A stretch of 16,619 bases of DNA from contig JAIXSW010000283.1 in NCBI GenBank assembly GCA_027484495.1, positions 1 to 16,619 of the forward strand, given 5' to 3'. Numbering within the stretch: position 1 is the first letter of the stretch; each line of letters begins with the position of its first letter. Made by a program: the position numbers and the translations under genes. The notes under the pieces were generated by a model that did no database searches, was not told the DNA's origin, and saw nothing but the letters and a program-made list of their open reading frames with translations. Of the stretch, positions 13,954-16,619 are shown one piece after another. The stretch is from Gammaproteobacteria bacterium. Its GTDB lineage: Bacteria > Pseudomonadota > Gammaproteobacteria > Enterobacterales > Alteromonadaceae.

Positions 13954-14749
13954 CGATGAGCCGCTGGCGCGTAAGGGCATGTTATTGCGGCTTGCGGCAT
14001 TTAAAGAATTAGAAGTGGTCGCTGAATGTAGCAATGGTGAAGAAGCGATTGCTGCGGTGCTGACCCACAAGCCAGATGTACTATTTCTCGATGTCGAGAT
14101 GCCGGTGCTGGACGGTTTTGCCGTATTAAAACATCTGCAAAGTGAGATGACGCACCTGCCATACGTGATTTTTGTCACTGCTTTTGATCATTATGCGCTG
14201 AGCGCATTTAATGTCAGTGCCGTTGATTATGTGTTAAAGCCGGTGGAAGCCGAACGTTTGCAGGCAGCGGTGGAAAAATTGCTACGTGCCTACGAAGCCA
14301 GAGATGATCACAAGCACAAAGGCCAATTGGCGGAAGTGGTGGCTAAACTGACCGGCGAAGATACTGCACAGATTTTAGGCCGGCTTGATAACGAACAACC
14401 GGTGATGAATGATAAATTCCCGGAAGCGATCAGTATCAAAGACTCCGGCGAAATCACCCGGGTGCTGGTTGCCAGCATTGATTGGGTCGATGCTGCCGGC
14501 GATTACATGTGTATCCACACCAATGATGGTCAAACCCACATTCTGCGCCGGACGATGAAAGAGCTGGAACAGGAATTAGATCCACGTTTGTTTGTGCGGG
14601 TGCATCGTTCGGCTATTGTGAACGTCGCAACTATTGCCAAACTACAGATGCTGGCGAACGGCGAGCATCAGCTGATGCTGACCAACGGCCAATCAGTGAA
14701 GGTCAGCCGAAGTTACAAAGACCGCGTTAAAACGGTGTTTGGCAGCTAA
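13922..14749 (+). CDS. LytTR-family response regulator
   Basis: This 275-residue regulator is the partner of the preceding kinase. The receiver domain (1 to about 120) has the acidic pair D11-D12, phospho-acceptor D57 in FLDVEMP, T86 and K106 in DYVLKP, all intact. A variable linker (about 122-165) precedes the LytTR DNA-binding domain (about 172-275), recognised by IDWVDAAGDYMCIHT, LRRTMKELEQEL, FVRVHRSAIVN and LTNGQSVKVSRSYKDRVK. LytTR proteins bind direct repeats upstream of targets rather than using a helix-turn-helix. ATG 13922 is chosen because GGAAG lies 6 nt upstream and MKNILRVIVVDDEP fits the receiver start. The target genes are not evident; the next gene is convergent. Confidence 0.95.
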   Translation: MKNILRVIVVDDEPLARKGMLLRLAAFKELEVVAECSNGEEAIAAVLTHKPDVLFLDVEMPVLDGFAVLKHLQSEMTHLPYVIFVTAFDHYALSAFNVSAVDYVLKPVEAERLQAAVEKLLRAYEARDDHKHKGQLAEVVAKLTGEDTAQILGRLDNEQPVMNDKFPEAISIKDSGEITRVLVASIDWVDAAGDYMCIHTNDGQTHILRRTMKELEQELDPRLFVRVHRSAIVNVATIAKLQMLANGEHQLMLTNGQSVKVSRSYKDRVKTVFGS

Positions 14750-14775
14750 GTAATCGCAAGAAGATCCAACAAAAT

Positions 14776-14803
14776 AACGGCGTCCGATGCGGCGCCGTTT
14801 TTT
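14776..14803 (+). terminator. Intrinsic terminator of the two-component operon
   Basis: The stem AACGGCG (14776-14782) and CGCCGTT (14793-14799) encloses a 10-nt loop and is followed by TTTT, then GTTTTC. It lies between the convergent regulator and pfkA genes. Confidence 0.75.
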
Positions 14804-14828
14804 GTTTTCGTTAGGTAATCAGCGTCTG

Positions 14829-15827
14829 CTACGTCGCTTTATGTTGCTGTAACACGCGGTCTTGCCATGCCAACAAAAATGGATCAGCTTTTTTATGCTG
14901 TGCACCGGTTAAGGACAAAGGAAACAACACGGCCTGACCAGCTTGTTCGCCGGCCATCATCAGATGGGCATGTCCCGCCATCAGCTGTTCAACGGCATAG
15001 GCCCCCAACTTAGTTGCCAGGATCCGATCTGATCCGACCGGGCTGCCGCCACGTTGCAAATGGCCCAGCACTACAGCGCGGCACTCAGTACCACTTTGTA
15101 CCGATAATTCTTGCGCAAGGGCTGCCGCACCGGCCGGATACATGGTTTCAGCCAGCACAATGATGTAGCTGCAGGCGCCATGCTGTTGCTGGTAGCTGCG
15201 AATATCCGCGGCAATATCTGCGACATCGACGCTCTCGCCATATTCCGGACAAATAATCTGCTCGGCACTGCCGGCAATACCGGCTGATAGCGCCAGGTAA
15301 CCGGTATGACGACCCATCACTTCAATCAGGAAAGTCCGTTCAAACGCATCTGCGGTATCACGGATTTTATCGATAGCGTCCAGCGCCGTCTGTAACGCCG
15401 TAGCAAATCCTATGGTGAGGTCGGTACCATCCAGATCATTGTCGATGGTGCCTGGTAAGCCGACAATCTGGCCCCGGTAGTGATGCGACAGCGCCATGCA
15501 ACCGCGAAACGAACCATCTCCACCAATCACCAGTAATGCATCGATGCCAAGCTCATGCAGGATTTGCGCGGCAAGTTCGGCACCACCGGGCTGGGGTAGC
15601 GCTTTGCAGCGCGCACTTTTTAATATGGTGCCGCCGAGGTGACTAATCTGTCGCACATCTGTGCTTTGCAGTACCTGAAAGTCGCGCTGGAAGATACCAT
15701 TAAAACCATGGCGAAAACCGACGACTTCAAGTCCGTACTGACTGGCCGTCAATACCACAGCCCGGATCGCAGTGTTCATGCCGGGCGCGTCGCCGCCAGA
15801 AGTTAACACACCTATCCTTTGCATCAT
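14829..15827 (-). CDS. pfkA: ATP-dependent 6-phosphofructokinase
   Basis: This enzyme phosphorylates fructose 6-phosphate to fructose 1,6-bisphosphate in glycolysis. The 332-residue product (E. coli PfkA is 320) starts MMQRIGVLTSGGDAPGMN. The nucleotide site GGDGS has Gly where PPi-dependent enzymes have Asp, which argues for ATP. The catalytic PGTIDND, the substrate-binding ILKSAR and EVMGRHTG, the Glu in AETM, and GHLQRGGSP are all present. Several positions that form the ADP/PEP allosteric site in E. coli PfkA are changed (see findings). Of the clustered starts, ATG 15827 is chosen because GGAG lies 8 nt upstream and the N-terminus then aligns exactly with E. coli. The gene is monocistronic and divergent from the DMT transporter. 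About ten extra C-terminal residues relative to E. coli are seen. Confidence 0.94.
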   Translation of the reverse strand: MMQRIGVLTSGGDAPGMNTAIRAVVLTASQYGLEVVGFRHGFNGIFQRDFQVLQSTDVRQISHLGGTILKSARCKALPQPGGAELAAQILHELGIDALLVIGGDGSFRGCMALSHHYRGQIVGLPGTIDNDLDGTDLTIGFATALQTALDAIDKIRDTADAFERTFLIEVMGRHTGYLALSAGIAGSAEQIICPEYGESVDVADIAADIRSYQQQHGACSYIIVLAETMYPAGAAALAQELSVQSGTECRAVVLGHLQRGGSPVGSDRILATKLGAYAVEQLMAGHAHLMMAGEQAGQAVLFPLSLTGAQHKKADPFLLAWQDRVLQQHKAT

Positions 15828-15839
15828 GCTCATCACTCC

Positions 15840-16017
15840 GTTACTGAGATTTAATATGGATGCTAGCGAGCTTAAACCAGCTTGTATCGCCCTGTCTTGA
15901 TATACCGCAAATACAGGCTAATCAACGGAAAAACAAGGTCACAGTGATGGATAACAGGCGACAACGCCGGCGAAAACAACGACAATAGCGCGCTTTTTTC
16001 AGGTCAAAGGGTAGGGT
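15840..16017. other. Divergent intergenic region between pfkA and the DMT transporter
   Basis: This 178-nt stretch has no coding sense. It holds CCTGT (15891-15895) and ACAGG (15912-15916) as inverted arms and scattered weak -35/-10 matches on both strands, none good enough to call. A purine-rich AAGG/AGGG stretch (16007-16016) serves as ribosome-binding site for the transporter. Confidence 0.5.
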
Positions 16018-16619
16018 ATGCATCAGGCGTCTGGCCGCAGTTTGTACGGATTTATGTTAGCGCTGGTTACAGCAGTTTTGTGGGGCATGTTGCCGATAGC
16101 ACTGAAGCATCTATTGGTCGATTTAACCGCCAATACCATCACCTGGATCCGTTTTTTAATCGCTGCTTTGTTTGTTAGTGTGGTGCTATGGCAGCAAAAA
16201 GCATTACCAACCGTGCGTGGGCTTAGCCGCAAAGCGAGCATCTTGTTGACCATTGCCATCGGCGGTTTGTTGTCGAATTACATCTTATATCTGATGGGAC
16301 TGCATCTGTTAACTGCAGAGACTGCTCAGGTTGTGATCCAGCTGGCGCCATTTCTGATGATGATGGGCGGGATATTCATCTTCCGCGAACAGTTATTGCT
16401 GTGGCAAAAAATCGGTGCCACTTTGTTGCTGATTGGTTTGTTGCTGTTTTTCAACGAAAGATTAGTGCTGTTACTGACTCAGTTTGGTCAGGATAGTTTG
16501 GGTGTGTTGCTAGTTATTATTGCCGCAGTGACCTGGGCTTGTTATGCGCTGGCGCAGAAACAGCTGCTGATGAGCTTCAACTCGCAGCAAATTATGTGGT
16601 TTATCTATCTTGCCGGTGC
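16018..16619 (+). CDS. DMT-superfamily (EamA) transporter, 3' end outside the window
   Basis: The frame opens at ATG 16018 with MHQASGRSLYGFMLALVTAVLWGMLPIALKHL and stays open to the window end (about 200 codons). I count roughly six hydrophobic membrane segments: about residues 10-28, 38-56, 72-92, 98-120, 125-145 and 160-178. The first EamA repeat is recognisable from AVLWGMLPIALK near the start, TAETAQVVIQLAPFLMMMGGIFIFRE in the fourth-segment region, and a second-repeat start at VIIAAVTWACYALAQK. Family members have ten segments and about 290-300 residues, so about a third is missing beyond the window. These inner-membrane permeases export metabolites or amino acids; the substrate cannot be predicted. 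Divergent from pfkA. Confidence 0.9.
   Translation, partial: MHQASGRSLYGFMLALVTAVLWGMLPIALKHLLVDLTANTITWIRFLIAALFVSVVLWQQKALPTVRGLSRKASILLTIAIGGLLSNYILYLMGLHLLTAETAQVVIQLAPFLMMMGGIFIFREQLLLWQKIGATLLLIGLLLFFNERLVLLLTQFGQDSLGVLLVIIAAVTWACYALAQKQLLMSFNSQQIMWFIYLAG

Noticed and set aside
15840..16017. Specific promoters for pfkA and the DMT transporter
   Set aside because: Several weak -35-like boxes (for example TTGATA at 15897) had no acceptable -10 at 16-18 bp.

Overview
The window looks like chromosomal DNA of a marine or freshwater gammaproteobacterium of the Alteromonadales type (Rheinheimera, Alishewanella or Arsukibacterium would fit). This rests on protein resemblance and gene order: rlmL - glutaredoxin - uup - DUF3466 - rmf - fabA is an Alteromonadales arrangement, and rlmL-uup-rmf-fabA is also shared with enterobacteria. 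The genus assignment is inference. No phage, insertion sequence, CRISPR array or degraded gene is visible, and almost all of the DNA is ordinary core genome.

Region 1 (1-1400): an AraC-family regulator with its own promoter, then two identical initiator tRNA(fMet) genes in tandem on the minus strand. The tRNAs have a strong promoter with a GC-rich discriminator and a terminator. Region 2 (1540-7632): an operon of rlmL (bifunctional 23S rRNA methyltransferase), a small CxxC glutaredoxin-like gene, uup (ABC-F ATPase acting on ribosomes and DNA) and an exported DUF3466 protein, closed by a strong terminator. Region 3 (7633-9045): rmf (ribosome hibernation) converges on fabA (unsaturated fatty acid synthesis) through a shared terminator. 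The fabA promoter carries adjacent FadR-like and FabR-like operators, and a small putative ribbon-helix-helix protein is transcribed divergently.

Region 4 (9058-12261): a two-domain QueD/PTPS-like protein converges on a cytosolic M61 metallopeptidase with a PDZ domain. The M61 gene is divergent from hinT, and the two appear to share a symmetric -10 element. Region 5 (12278-14803): a hotdog acyl-CoA thioesterase, then an overlapping LytS/LytR-type two-component pair. Region 6 (14829-16619): an ATP-dependent phosphofructokinase on the minus strand, divergent from a DMT/EamA transporter cut off by the window end.

I did not find a convincing undescribed multi-gene system. The best leads are single-gene oddities: a QueD-like protein whose active-site residues are split over two half-degenerate domains; a phosphofructokinase with an intact catalytic site but several allosteric positions substituted; the DUF3466 repeat protein occupying the place of pqiABC between uup and rmf; and the unrecognised RHH-like gene next to fabA.
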